Positions 7,672 through 16,606 of a DNA stretch of 29,671 nt are shown here, piece after piece. Both the position numbers and the translations under genes were made by a program. Every line of letters starts with the position of its first letter. Positions within the stretch are counted from its first letter, which is position 1. This DNA comes from Chitinophagaceae bacterium. Lineage in GTDB: Bacteria > Bacteroidota > Bacteroidia > Chitinophagales > Chitinophagaceae. The notes beneath the pieces are model-generated. The model was not told the DNA's origin and did not search any database. It saw nothing but the letters and a program-made list of their open reading frames with translations. The stretch lies in contig CANIMM010000006.1 of the NCBI GenBank assembly GCA_947468255.1, positions 1 to 29,671 of the forward strand. Reading direction: 5' to 3'.

Positions 7672-8367
7672 TTAATTAGTTTTTAAAGAGGGTGATAGTT
7701 TCCAATCAATTGGAGCCCCCCCCTGCTGAATCAATAATTCATTGGTTTTTGAAAAATGCCTACAACCGAAAAACCCCTTGTTTGCACTAAATGGTGAAGG
7801 ATGTGGCGCTTTCAGCAAAAAATGCTTGGTTTCATCAATGAGTGACTGTTTTTGCTGGGCGAAATTACCCCATAATAAAAAAATAACCCCATTTTTATTG
7901 TCAGATATTTTTTTAATAACGGCATCCGTAAAATCCATCCAGCCAATGTTAGCATGACTGGCTGGTTCGTTGGCCCGCACCGTTAGGAAAGCATTCAACA
8001 ATAAAACCCCTTGTTCCGCCCAATGCGAAAGATTTCCATAATCCAATGGCATTGTTATTCCAGTATCAGATTGTATCTCCTTATAAATATTGGTAAGTGA
8101 TCGAGGTGGTTTGGTTCCTGCAGGAACAGAGAAGCTGAGTCCATGGGCCTGTCCGGGATTGTGATAAGGATCCTGTCCTAGTATTACTACCCGTACTTTA
8201 TCAAAAGGCGTTTGATTAAAAGCATTGAATATAAGTGGCTCTGGAGGGTAGATGATTTCTCCAGCGGCAAGCTCCTTTTTTAATACAGCAATGATTGACA
8301 AAAAGTAAGGTTTGCCCAACTCATTTGCTAACTCCGCTTTCCAAGAAATATCCATTGGAATATCCAT
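7672..8367 (-). CDS. ung: Uracil-DNA glycosylase, family 1
   Basis: Ung removes uracil from DNA and starts base-excision repair. The 231-residue product carries the water-activating motif GQDPYHNPGQAHGLSFS (64-80, catalytic Asp66), the leucine-loop motif HPSPFSANKGFFGCRHF (189-205), and the uracil-recognition segment LLWGNFAQQK (164-173). Length and motif order match family 1 UDG. It is the first gene of a pair with plsC. A second ATG at codon 5 (8355) is possible. No exact promoter consensus was seen in the 104-nt gap upstream. Confidence 0.97.
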   Translation of the reverse strand: MDIPMDISWKAELANELGKPYFLSIIAVLKKELAAGEIIYPPEPLIFNAFNQTPFDKVRVVILGQDPYHNPGQAHGLSFSVPAGTKPPRSLTNIYKEIQSDTGITMPLDYGNLSHWAEQGVLLLNAFLTVRANEPASHANIGWMDFTDAVIKKISDNKNGVIFLLWGNFAQQKQSLIDETKHFLLKAPHPSPFSANKGFFGCRHFSKTNELLIQQGGAPIDWKLSPSLKTN

Positions 8368-8471
8368 GTAGTAAGATTTAGGTATAAATACTAAAGCACT
8401 GCCAATTGAGAAACGAGTTGGGTAAGATGCTTATAAAATATCTTTTCCCATCCAACATTAGGCCAACGGCA

Positions 8472-10628
8472 TTAATTTAAAAAAACCTCATCTACAAAGA
8501 CCCAGCCTTTATACCCTTTTGGACTGTGCCACATCGGTAATTTATGAACAGGTATCAACACTACTTTTAAATAGCTTGCATTAATTGGGGTAAATAAAAT
8601 TTCAAAACCTTTGGTATAATTAGGAGCTGATTTTTCAGGTTGAATAGGTGATATTTTTTTTACTAACCGCATATTACTTGGATTGTTGCCCGCCCAAACT
8701 TGAATTTGCTGAGCAGGAAAAATATGACTACCAGTAGCAACCAGTGTACTAAGAGAAACTGAAGATACTTGTATAGGGGCCTTCAGGGAAATAAGAATCT
8801 CCATGGGTTGGTCTTTAAAACCCATCCATTTCCCATTAGAAAAATCTTTATCCTCTCCTTTTTTAGTATCAATTAAAATTGAAGCACTGAATTTTTTATA
8901 TGGATCTTGTTCAGATGGTTTAATCAAACTGACTGAGTCAATTTTAATCCCAGCACTGAAAAAAGTCCTTTCAACTACTTCGCTACTTGCCCAACCTACC
9001 TTAAATGCTTTTACCTTTAAAGTTAAGCCCTTGTTTAACAAATAGTCCCCTTTATAGATAGGCGATAAAATACTATCCGGCTCTGTTCCATCCACCGTAT
9101 AACGCATTTCAACCCCTTTTACATAATGCTTCAATTTAAGCGGAATAGGTTGCAGCAAAACCAGATCCTCATTTTCAATAATGGGTTGGTTTAATTTTAT
9201 GACAACCGTATCGCCGTTGAAGCCAGTTTCAATGCGGGTGTTCTTCATTTGTTTTTGGAGAGCAGCCAAATTTTGGTTTTGCGCAGGGGTACTCCATATA
9301 ATCAATTCGGTCAATTTAGAAAGAGAAGCTATCACACCCAGGCTAGTCATATCAACTCCTGTACCAGATAAGGAAAGCTGCTTCAAAGATTTTAACTGAT
9401 TTAAAGCAGCTAACCCAGTACCCTTGATATTGGTAAAGGACAAATTGAGTTTACGCAGATTGGTAAACTGTGCGATGGTAGCAAGATCGCCATCAGTCAC
9501 TGGTATTTTATTGAGATTAAGTGATACAATTTGTTCTTTCAAAGGAAGTAATTCTTTAAGTTGTGCTGCCTTGAATTGGGATGCACCAAAAAACTCTACG
9601 CCCAATGCTGGCGAACTAATTGCCAATGGTGTGATAAAGCGGTAATTATTACTCAATGCTTTAATGATACTTTCATCTGCAGCTTTAAAGCTGTAGTTAT
9701 CCGTTTCTATTGTATTAAACAAGGCATTTGCTAACAAGCGTAAGCTGTCTGTTGCAGGTAAGTTAATCACTTTAGCAGTGGCGTTCGCACCACTATGTAT
9801 CCAATGATAAAGGATGTTGGCTTCATCATCGGTAAGCTGTGGCTTTCCACTAGGGGGCATGTGTTTTTTATTATCTAGTGGTAAATGAATTCTACTAAGT
9901 AGCAATCCAAAATCATGTTGGGTAGAATCCCATAAAACACCATTTTTACCACCTTTCAGCAGCTTTGCAAAGGTCTCCATCACCAATTCACCTTTGGCCT
10001 TATTATCATTATGACAACTGATACATTTAGCCTCTAAAATAGGTTGTACCATATTGGCATAGATCACTGCATCTTCAAATAATACAATCGGTGACTTCTT
10101 TTCTTTCATCACTGGAGCCAACACGAAATTTTCTCCATGGGTAACACTGGCTCCTAAATGACTGGTAACCAAAATACCCATAAAAGCAGTAAGGGAAGTA
10201 ACACCCAATAATAATTTGTTGCTTCGGATGGATTGTCTATACACATACCAAACGATAGATATGAATGAAATGAATACCCCACCCCATTTATGCCAAAATA
10301 GTATATCGGCCGCATAGCCATCTTCTTTGGAAAGTAATAAGCCCATCAAAGCACTGACTACTGAAGTAAGTGAAGTAATGACCAATAGGTAATCTCCTAT
10401 CCCTGTTTGCTCGGGCTTGAGCTGATTTTTAAAGCCCGAAAAAAATTCCAAAAAAACACAGGCCACCAATAATACAATGGGAAAATGCAAAAGCAAGGGG
10501 TGCAATCGACCTACTGCTTGAACCCAAGGAGGAACAGATAAGCCCTTCTCAAAAATCAACAGAAATACCAACAAACAATTCAATGCAAAACTGGCATTGT
10601 ATAAATAGGTTTTAGATCGTTGCATCAT
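8472..10628 (-). CDS. Membrane-anchored cytochrome c / LRR / FN3-associated / jelly-roll protein
   Basis: This is a composite 718-residue exported membrane protein. Residues about 10-165 hold five or so hydrophobic segments with RLHPLLLHFPIVLLV (41-55), the DUF2231-like pattern. A planctomycete-type cytochrome domain follows with the haem site C202-I-S-C205-H206 and a possible distal Met257 in HMPPSGKP. Residues about 365-465 contain leucine-rich repeats (LRKLNLSFTNIKGTG; LKQLSLSGTGVD). Residues about 495-557 form a chitobiase/FN3-associated domain (MRYTVDGTEPD), and 575-718 a jelly-roll module ending GWVFVDEVFLN. It is the last gene of the operon, one base after the 263-residue gene, whose C-terminus is homologous to this one's. 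It probably couples a redox haem to carbohydrate or polymer binding; the substrate is unknown. Confidence 0.82.
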   Translation of the reverse strand: MMQRSKTYLYNASFALNCLLVFLLIFEKGLSVPPWVQAVGRLHPLLLHFPIVLLVACVFLEFFSGFKNQLKPEQTGIGDYLLVITSLTSVVSALMGLLLSKEDGYAADILFWHKWGGVFISFISIVWYVYRQSIRSNKLLLGVTSLTAFMGILVTSHLGASVTHGENFVLAPVMKEKKSPIVLFEDAVIYANMVQPILEAKCISCHNDNKAKGELVMETFAKLLKGGKNGVLWDSTQHDFGLLLSRIHLPLDNKKHMPPSGKPQLTDDEANILYHWIHSGANATAKVINLPATDSLRLLANALFNTIETDNYSFKAADESIIKALSNNYRFITPLAISSPALGVEFFGASQFKAAQLKELLPLKEQIVSLNLNKIPVTDGDLATIAQFTNLRKLNLSFTNIKGTGLAALNQLKSLKQLSLSGTGVDMTSLGVIASLSKLTELIIWSTPAQNQNLAALQKQMKNTRIETGFNGDTVVIKLNQPIIENEDLVLLQPIPLKLKHYVKGVEMRYTVDGTEPDSILSPIYKGDYLLNKGLTLKVKAFKVGWASSEVVERTFFSAGIKIDSVSLIKPSEQDPYKKFSASILIDTKKGEDKDFSNGKWMGFKDQPMEILISLKAPIQVSSVSLSTLVATGSHIFPAQQIQVWAGNNPSNMRLVKKISPIQPEKSAPNYTKGFEILFTPINASYLKVVLIPVHKLPMWHSPKGYKGWVFVDEVFLN

Positions 10629-10629
10629 T

Positions 10630-11421
10630 TTAATACACTTTTATTTCATCTACAAATATCCATCCATGTCTACGCTTTCCCGCAAGCCAATCAGGTAAGG
10701 ATGTAAATCCGTACAATTTTATTTTTAATCGATCGGTGGCTATTTTATTTTCTGTAGTTAAAAGCATTGGCCTGCATTCAGGTGCGCTGTTACTTTTATT
10801 TAACTCTATTTTTTTTTCAGAAAAAAATTCGAATGTTTGATTGCTTTGGTTATAATATTCTACGCTAATAATTTGAGGCGGAAAAACCCAACTTTTATAA
10901 TCCTGCAAAAAATTTATCAAAACCGAATTCAATTGTTGGAAAGTTTTCATTCCTACCGTAATTTCCACCGTATCTTGCTGGTAGCCGATCCAGTTAGTAG
11001 ACTTCATGCTGGCGACTCCCCCTTCATTGTCAAACAAAGTGTTGGACCCATTTCCCTGGTATTTTTCATTTGGATTGCTATGTTGCTCAGACTGGATTTC
11101 CAATCCATCTTTTACAAAACTAACCGATACGATTTCGGATGGTAAAAATCCTGCCCCTGCAGTGATTGCTTGCAATGTGGTCAACGATTTTTTTATTTTA
11201 ATTGGGCGCTTGTAAATTTTATCATTTTCAGTTGGCGGCTGACCATTCAATGTATAATAAATATGGGTGCCCGGCTCTGCAAATTTCAATTCCACCATAG
11301 CAGCTTGTTTAAAAAAAACAGCGGAGGATTTTAATAAAGGCGGTGCCAACTGAACAGGTGTTTGTCCAAGGCAATTTTGGCATAAGGCCAAAGCAAGAAA
11401 AATATTAACTAGCGTACGCAT
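10630..11421 (-). CDS. Secreted FN3-associated and jelly-roll (F5/8C-like) protein
   Basis: A 263-residue exported protein with no recognisable catalytic motif. Residues 1-20 are a signal peptide (FLALALCQNCLGQ). Residues about 25-105 match the chitobiase-C/FN3-associated domain (THIYYTLNGQPPTENDKIY, then LTTLQAITAGAG). Residues about 120-263 form a beta-rich module with NWIGY, VEITVG, and the end GWIFVDEIKVY, matching the C-terminal module of the 718-residue protein next door. Its ATG overlaps the stop of the beta-propeller gene by one base (TAATG), and its own stop lies one base before the next gene, so it is translationally tied to both. A binding or scaffold role beside the DUF1501/DUF1553 proteins is likely but inferred. 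Confidence 0.78.
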   Translation of the reverse strand: MRTLVNIFLALALCQNCLGQTPVQLAPPLLKSSAVFFKQAAMVELKFAEPGTHIYYTLNGQPPTENDKIYKRPIKIKKSLTTLQAITAGAGFLPSEIVSVSFVKDGLEIQSEQHSNPNEKYQGNGSNTLFDNEGGVASMKSTNWIGYQQDTVEITVGMKTFQQLNSVLINFLQDYKSWVFPPQIISVEYYNQSNQTFEFFSEKKIELNKSNSAPECRPMLLTTENKIATDRLKIKLYGFTSLPDWLAGKRRHGWIFVDEIKVY

Positions 11422-12449
11422 TAAATAATTGGCGATAATTTATAAGGATATACCTTGCCCGAATTCCACTGAGCAACATACAAGTTTTCTTCATCATCCA
11501 CACACACATCATGCGGATATTGAAAGTACTTAACCGTTTGATACATTTCATCCAGCTTATGGTCTACATATTGAGGTTGAGATCCTCCCAGATTAGAAAC
11601 TACTGTAAAGTTTTTATCCAGTATGGTTACAAAACCCGATTGTTTACCTTGTTGTGTATTGGTTTGCAACACTGCCGCATACAAATAATCCCCTTTAATT
11701 ACTGGGCGACAAACCCATGCACCAGGCAAAGGAATGGTATCAATGTACACGCCGCTAAAAGTGAATCTTTTAAATGCATTTTGCTGACGAGAAGTTACAA
11801 TCAAACAAGGATGAAGCGGATCACGTTGATCTATACAAATGCCATGGGCATTAGCAAGATGCTTGGCTTCACTCCCCTTACCACCAAAATGATTGATATA
11901 GCGACCGGAAGAATCATATTGAATAATAAAATCTTTGCCATATCCATCTGCAACGTAAATATCTCCATTGGGAGCTATGGCCGTTTCGGTTGGAACATAT
12001 TCAGCAGCTTTTGAATATTGGCCCGTTTCTTTGGGATAATCCAGCACTAGCAAAACCCTGCCATCAATAGTAGTTTTAATTACCTGGTGACGGCTATTAT
12101 CGCAAATAAACAAAACATCGGTTCCATTTTCATTATGGAGTGTCAATCCGTGTGCTCCAGGATATTCGTGGCCCCAGGTGGTTAATAACTTACCCGCTTT
12201 ATCATAAATGATTACATTGTTTTTCACTTCATTGGTCAATAATATTATCCTACCCTTACTATCCTGCACCATCTCATGACAATCATTGACAGGGTTGGTA
12301 GCAACATCGGCCTTGCTCCACTTGGTGTCTAAACGGTACCGCTTATTATTATGGCCAAGCAAAGGGTCCTCCAAAAAAGGAAAAGACGGTTGGGATAAAA
12401 ACCCCAGTGTACCTAGGGAAGAATTTCTTATAAATGATCTGCGTTCCAT
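11421..12449 (-). CDS. Tat-exported six-bladed beta-propeller (NHL-like) protein
   Basis: The N-terminus MERRSFIRNSSLGTLGFLSQ is a twin-arginine signal (RRSF), so the 342-residue protein is exported folded. The remainder shows recurring propeller blades of the NHL/6-bladed type: GRIILLTNEV...IIYDKAGKLL, GLTLHNENGTDVLFICDN, GDIYVADGYGKDFIIQYD, HGICIDQRDP, and HDVCVDDEENLYVAQWNSGK at the end. Conserved blade histidines (H124-like in HGxxL, and HDV) resemble those of peptidyl-amidating lyase and related metal-centred propellers, but function is not established. It follows the DUF1501 gene after 88 nt and overlaps the next gene by one base. It belongs to the five-gene planctomycete-type operon. 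Confidence 0.82.
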   Translation of the reverse strand: MERRSFIRNSSLGTLGFLSQPSFPFLEDPLLGHNNKRYRLDTKWSKADVATNPVNDCHEMVQDSKGRIILLTNEVKNNVIIYDKAGKLLTTWGHEYPGAHGLTLHNENGTDVLFICDNSRHQVIKTTIDGRVLLVLDYPKETGQYSKAAEYVPTETAIAPNGDIYVADGYGKDFIIQYDSSGRYINHFGGKGSEAKHLANAHGICIDQRDPLHPCLIVTSRQQNAFKRFTFSGVYIDTIPLPGAWVCRPVIKGDYLYAAVLQTNTQQGKQSGFVTILDKNFTVVSNLGGSQPQYVDHKLDEMYQTVKYFQYPHDVCVDDEENLYVAQWNSGKVYPYKLSPII

Positions 12450-12537
12450 ACAATTGGATTTAAAAAAATTAAAAAAATATCTTTTACGATAAGCGGTTTC
12501 TTACAATGTGATTCGACAGTTAGTACAACCCTTTCCG

Positions 12538-13986
12538 TTAGCTGATAATTCCCTTCACCACTTTACCGGCAACATCAGTAAGCCTGTACCTTCGGCCAAG
12601 ATGCTTATACGTAAGTTTCTCATGATCTAACCCCATTAAGTGCAAAATAGTAGCATGAAAGTCGTTTACATGCACCGGGTTTTCAATAATATTATATCCA
12701 AACTCATCTGTTTCACCATAAGATCCTGGCTTTACACCACCACCTGCCATCCAGATACTAAAGCACCTTGGATGATGATCTCTGCCATAATTTTCTTTAC
12801 TAAAATCGCCCTGGCAATAATTGGTTCTTCCAAACTCTCCTCCCCAAATTACCAATGTTTCATCTAATAAACCTCTTTGCTTCAGATCAGTAATTAAGGC
12901 TGCTGATGCTTGATCGGTATCCATACATTGGCCACGCATTTCATTGGGAAGATTTCCGTGCGTATCCCAACCCTGGTGATACAACTGCACAAAACGAACA
13001 CCATTTTCAGATAATTTTCTTGACAACAAGCAGTTAGCAGCAAAAGTGCCGGGTATCAAACAATCGGGGCCGTATAATTTGATGATGTCATCCGGTTCTT
13101 TACTAAGGTCGGTGATTTCTGGAACCGCTGTTTGCATGCGATAAGCCATTTCATACTGTTGCACTTTTGCATTCACTTCAGGATCGCCTGATTCTTTGAA
13201 GGTTTCTGCATTTAATTGCTCCAATTTATCGAGCATTTTTCTGCGGTCAGTTTTATTAATACTCTCAGGATTATTTAAATATAATACAGGACTATCCCCG
13301 CTACTAAACTGAACACCTTGGTGAACGGAATCCAAAAATCCATTGGACCATAATTTTGAATACACGCCCTGTCCATTACCTTTTCCTTTGGATAATAAAA
13401 CACAAAAAGCGGGTAAATTTTTATTTTCACTTCCCAATCCGTAGCTCAACCAGGATCCCATACTTGGTCGATTGCCCACCTGAGCTCCGGTTTGTAAAAA
13501 TGTAAGCGCTGGATCATGATTAATTGCTTCAGTGTACATACTTTTAATCACACACAATTCATCCACCACTTTGGCGGTATGTGGAAGCAATTCACTCATC
13601 CAAGTTTTTGCCTGTCCATGCTGGTTAAAGTTAAATACCGATCCTGCCAATGGGAATTTTTTCTGACCTGCAGTCATACCAGTAAGTCGTTGCCCATTGC
13701 GGATAGATTCAGGAAGATCCTGACCAAACATCTCCTGAAGCTTTGGCTTGTAATCAAACAAATCTAACTGCGAAGGAGCTCCGTTTTGGAAAAGGTAAAT
13801 GACTCGCTTTGCTTTGGGTGCAAAATGCGGCAAGCCAGATAAGATCATATCTTCCGGGGTTTTTTCGCCAAACAAATCAGGAATCAACAGTGAGCCTAAA
13901 GCTACACTTCCAATTCCCAAACTCATTTTTGAAAGAAAACGCCTTCTATTAAAATTAAGGCTATACTCTAATAATGCTTTGTTCAT
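12538..13986 (-). CDS. DUF1501 family Tat-exported protein (alkaline-phosphatase-superfamily-like)
   Basis: This 482-residue protein has a twin-arginine signal, NRRRFLSKMSLGIG (13-26), followed by a hydrophobic stretch. It is a DUF1501 protein, a group with a sulfatase/alkaline-phosphatase-like fold: IYLFQNGAPSQLDLFDYKP near the N-terminus, INHDPALTFLQTGAQVGNRP, FVQLYHQGWDTHGN, LVIWGGEFGRTNY, GRDHHPRCFSIWMAGGGVK and the C-terminal HATILHLMGLDHEKLTYKH. Acidic and histidine residues in these blocks would be the metal ligands. Activity has not been settled for the family. It starts 2 nt after the DUF1549/DUF1553 gene ends; such adjacent pairs are very common in Planctomycetes and Verrucomicrobia. 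Together they are proposed to work on polymeric substrates outside the inner membrane. Confidence 0.93.
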   Translation of the reverse strand: MNKALLEYSLNFNRRRFLSKMSLGIGSVALGSLLIPDLFGEKTPEDMILSGLPHFAPKAKRVIYLFQNGAPSQLDLFDYKPKLQEMFGQDLPESIRNGQRLTGMTAGQKKFPLAGSVFNFNQHGQAKTWMSELLPHTAKVVDELCVIKSMYTEAINHDPALTFLQTGAQVGNRPSMGSWLSYGLGSENKNLPAFCVLLSKGKGNGQGVYSKLWSNGFLDSVHQGVQFSSGDSPVLYLNNPESINKTDRRKMLDKLEQLNAETFKESGDPEVNAKVQQYEMAYRMQTAVPEITDLSKEPDDIIKLYGPDCLIPGTFAANCLLSRKLSENGVRFVQLYHQGWDTHGNLPNEMRGQCMDTDQASAALITDLKQRGLLDETLVIWGGEFGRTNYCQGDFSKENYGRDHHPRCFSIWMAGGGVKPGSYGETDEFGYNIIENPVHVNDFHATILHLMGLDHEKLTYKHLGRRYRLTDVAGKVVKGIIS

Positions 13987-13988
13987 AA

Positions 13989-16310
13989 TTAAGATTTTAT
14001 TATTGCCTCTTCCATGTTATAAATCATATTAATTACTTTCATCAATGCCGCTGTAGCATTCATGTCTAAATTTTCAGTAAAAGGAAATTCACCTACATGC
14101 AATGTGGAGGATGCATCCAATTGTTTTTGACGAAACTGTTTTAACTGGTCTTCATAATAGCTTTTTAAAATTTCATTTTCCTTCGCTCCAGGTATTCTAC
14201 AAATGATGCGATGAAAAGCTGTTTTAATTTTAAGATCGGAAGATAAATTTTCTTTCATTAGCTTTTGAGCCAACACTCGGGAAGCTTCCAATACAGTAGG
14301 ATCATTCATCATCATCAATGCTTGCAAAGGAGTATTGGTTTGAGAGCGCTTTACTTCACATTGATCTCGGTTACTGGCATCAAACAATATCATGCTGGGA
14401 GGAGGAACTGTTAACTTAATAAAAGTATACATTCCTCTGCGATAAAGGGCATCCCCTTTATCTTGCTTGTAGGTTTTTAATTCTCCCCTACCAGAACTAG
14501 CCATTTCCCAAAGCCCCGCGGGTTGATAAGGTTTAACACTTGGGCCACCAATGGTGTTGACCAGTAAGCCACTTCCCGATAAAATAATATCCCGTACAAA
14601 TTCGGCTTGCACTTTTTGACGTGGTGCACGGGTTAGGTAAATATTTTCGGGGTCACGCTTATAATTCTCTGGGTTTACCTTGGATGATTGACGATAAGTA
14701 GCTGATAGCACAATCTGTTTCATTAAGCGCTTGATATCCCAACCATGTTCCATAAAGTCTACCGCCAACCAATCGAGCAGTTCGGGATGCGTAGGCAATT
14801 CTCCCTGCATGCCAAAATCCCCAGCGGTTTTTACCAATCCTCTTCCAAAAATCTCCTGCCAAATATGATTCACAAAAACCCTTGCAGTAAGGGGATTGTC
14901 CTTGTTGACGGTCCAGGCAGCAAGGCCCAATCGATTGCGTTGACTTTTGATCGTATCAAATGCCAATACCGATTTTAATGCAGATGGAAATACCTCGGTG
15001 GATGGATGATCGTATACACCACGGTCCAGTATATAGGTTCTACGCAAGGTGTCATTTTCTCCCATTATTGAAACAAACAAATTGCCGGTGTCTTTTTTAT
15101 TAATGAAGGTTAAAACACTTTTTGACTCCTCGTCTGTAATAGTTAATATGGGCGATTTTGCGGGTTTGGATGAACTTACATCGCCCTCAAAACCTACTTC
15201 TTTGGTGTTATTAAAAAAAGCAAATAACTGGTAATACTCTTTTTGAGAAATGGGGTCGTACTTATGATCATGGCATTGGGCACATTCAGCAGTCAAACCC
15301 AATATTCCCTTAGTAAATGTTTTTGTTTTGTCAAGAATATATCCAATTCTATATTCTTCTGGAATAATGCCTCCTTCTTCGGTATACTTATGGTTTCTAA
15401 AAAAAGCAGTGGCTAGCATTTGCTCTTTTGTTGCATTGGGGAGCATATCTCCGGCAATTTGCCAGGTAAGGAATTCGTTGTAAGGAAGATTTTTATTGAA
15501 TGCATGGATCACCCAATCGCGCCAAGCCCATTGAGTTCTAACATTGTCATCTTGGTAACCATAGCTATCCGAATATCGAGCGATATCAAGCCAATGAACT
15601 GCCATTTTTTCGCCGTAAGCGGGCGTAGTCAATAATAGATCAACGGCGGTTTCATAAGCATTGCTGCTTTGGTTGGCAGCAAATTGTGCCATCATTTTTT
15701 CGGAAGGAAGCAGTCCGGTGAGATCAAGTGATACGCGTTTTAACAAACGTTCCTTATCGGATTGCTCGTTGTGAGAAAGCCCCATTTGTTCCTGCTTACT
15801 AAAAACAAAGTAATCAATTCCATTAACAGCCTGTTCCTTGTGATCGATTGACGGCAAAGCTGCTTTGATGGGTTTTGCAAATGCCCAATGCCGCTCGTAT
15901 TTCGCTCCTTGATTGATCCATTTTTTAAAAAGGGCAATCTCATAGGAGGATAACATCCCCAAATGAGCGGTGGGAGATGGCATTTGGTAGGAGGAGTCTG
16001 TTGAAATTATTCGTTTGTAAACTTCCGATTCTTCCGGCTTAAAAGGAACTAGTGCGAAAGCCCCTTTCGTTTCTTTTAAAGGTGCAAATGCTGAATCGGG
16101 TATATCCAGCCTTAAGCCAGCTTCCCTTTTATTCTTATCTGGCCCATGGCACTTAAAACATTTATCCGATAAAATGGGTCGGATATGGAAATTGTAACTT
16201 ACCTGGTCCGGCATCTTGTTTGCCGCAGTACCATTGGTATGCATACAAGAAAGCCAACCTATCAAAGAAGCTAGCAACACAGCTGTTACAATTAAAAACT
16301 TAGATTTCAT
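13989..16310 (-). CDS. Planctomycete-type cytochrome lipoprotein, PSD1 family (PSCyt1-DUF1549-DUF1553)
   Basis: A 773-residue exported protein and first gene of the operon. Residues 1-22 end in GWLSC, a plausible lipobox with Cys22, which would anchor it as a lipoprotein. The first domain is a planctomycete cytochrome c with haem motif C51-F-K-C54-H55 and GPDKNKREAGLRLD. DUF1549 (about 163-370) starts at LLKRVSLDLTGLLPS and has a second CxxCH, C344-A-Q-C347-H348 in CAQCHDHKYDP. DUF1553 (about 460-745) begins NPLTARVFVNHIWQEIFGRG and includes GDFGMQGELPTHPELLDWLA and LSATYRQSS. Length is shorter than many planctomycete members (800-1100) because no extra binding domain lies in between. The exact reaction is unknown; redox chemistry on an extracellular polymer is inferred. 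Confidence 0.92.
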   Translation of the reverse strand: MKSKFLIVTAVLLASLIGWLSCMHTNGTAANKMPDQVSYNFHIRPILSDKCFKCHGPDKNKREAGLRLDIPDSAFAPLKETKGAFALVPFKPEESEVYKRIISTDSSYQMPSPTAHLGMLSSYEIALFKKWINQGAKYERHWAFAKPIKAALPSIDHKEQAVNGIDYFVFSKQEQMGLSHNEQSDKERLLKRVSLDLTGLLPSEKMMAQFAANQSSNAYETAVDLLLTTPAYGEKMAVHWLDIARYSDSYGYQDDNVRTQWAWRDWVIHAFNKNLPYNEFLTWQIAGDMLPNATKEQMLATAFFRNHKYTEEGGIIPEEYRIGYILDKTKTFTKGILGLTAECAQCHDHKYDPISQKEYYQLFAFFNNTKEVGFEGDVSSSKPAKSPILTITDEESKSVLTFINKKDTGNLFVSIMGENDTLRRTYILDRGVYDHPSTEVFPSALKSVLAFDTIKSQRNRLGLAAWTVNKDNPLTARVFVNHIWQEIFGRGLVKTAGDFGMQGELPTHPELLDWLAVDFMEHGWDIKRLMKQIVLSATYRQSSKVNPENYKRDPENIYLTRAPRQKVQAEFVRDIILSGSGLLVNTIGGPSVKPYQPAGLWEMASSGRGELKTYKQDKGDALYRRGMYTFIKLTVPPPSMILFDASNRDQCEVKRSQTNTPLQALMMMNDPTVLEASRVLAQKLMKENLSSDLKIKTAFHRIICRIPGAKENEILKSYYEDQLKQFRQKQLDASSTLHVGEFPFTENLDMNATAALMKVINMIYNMEEAIIKS

Positions 16311-16350
16311 ATAGCTTGCAATTTACAAAAAAAGTAAAAATACTTGTATT

Positions 16351-16380
16351 CAAATATAGGGGATTATAAAGTAAATCCAA
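16351..16380 (-). promoter_or_regulatory. Promoter of the DUF1549/DUF1501 operon
   Basis: On the minus strand TTG (16378-16380) is followed after 19 nt by TATATTTG (16351-16358), an exact TAnnTTTG element. This is the full Bacteroidota promoter pattern. Predicted transcription starts near 16346, giving a leader of about 35 nt to the ATG at 16310. The rest of the 296-nt gap (16311-16606) shows no hairpin or reading frame I can support. Confidence 0.65.
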
Positions 16381-16606
16381 TGTGCAACCGACTGTTAAAA
16401 TGATATTTACTTGAATATGGTCTGGGTATTTAAAAAAACACATATGAACCGATTGCCAATAATAGCATTTGCGAAAACTTAAACCATTTAAAGAATTAGA
16501 TAATTAAAAATAAATAAGTAACCATTTGAAAAGATGGATTATAATATCAAAAAAATGGATTAGTCAATTCAAATCTTCTTTGAAAATAGGGATATTAGTT
16601 CTCAAA

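Noticed and set aside
8368..8471. Terminator after the five-gene operon
   Set aside because: Only a 5-bp aagat/atctt pairing without a proper U-run was found, too weak to list.
11511..12014. 167-codon plus-strand frame
   Set aside because: It lies wholly opposite the beta-propeller gene, whose protein has clear family motifs; this frame has none.
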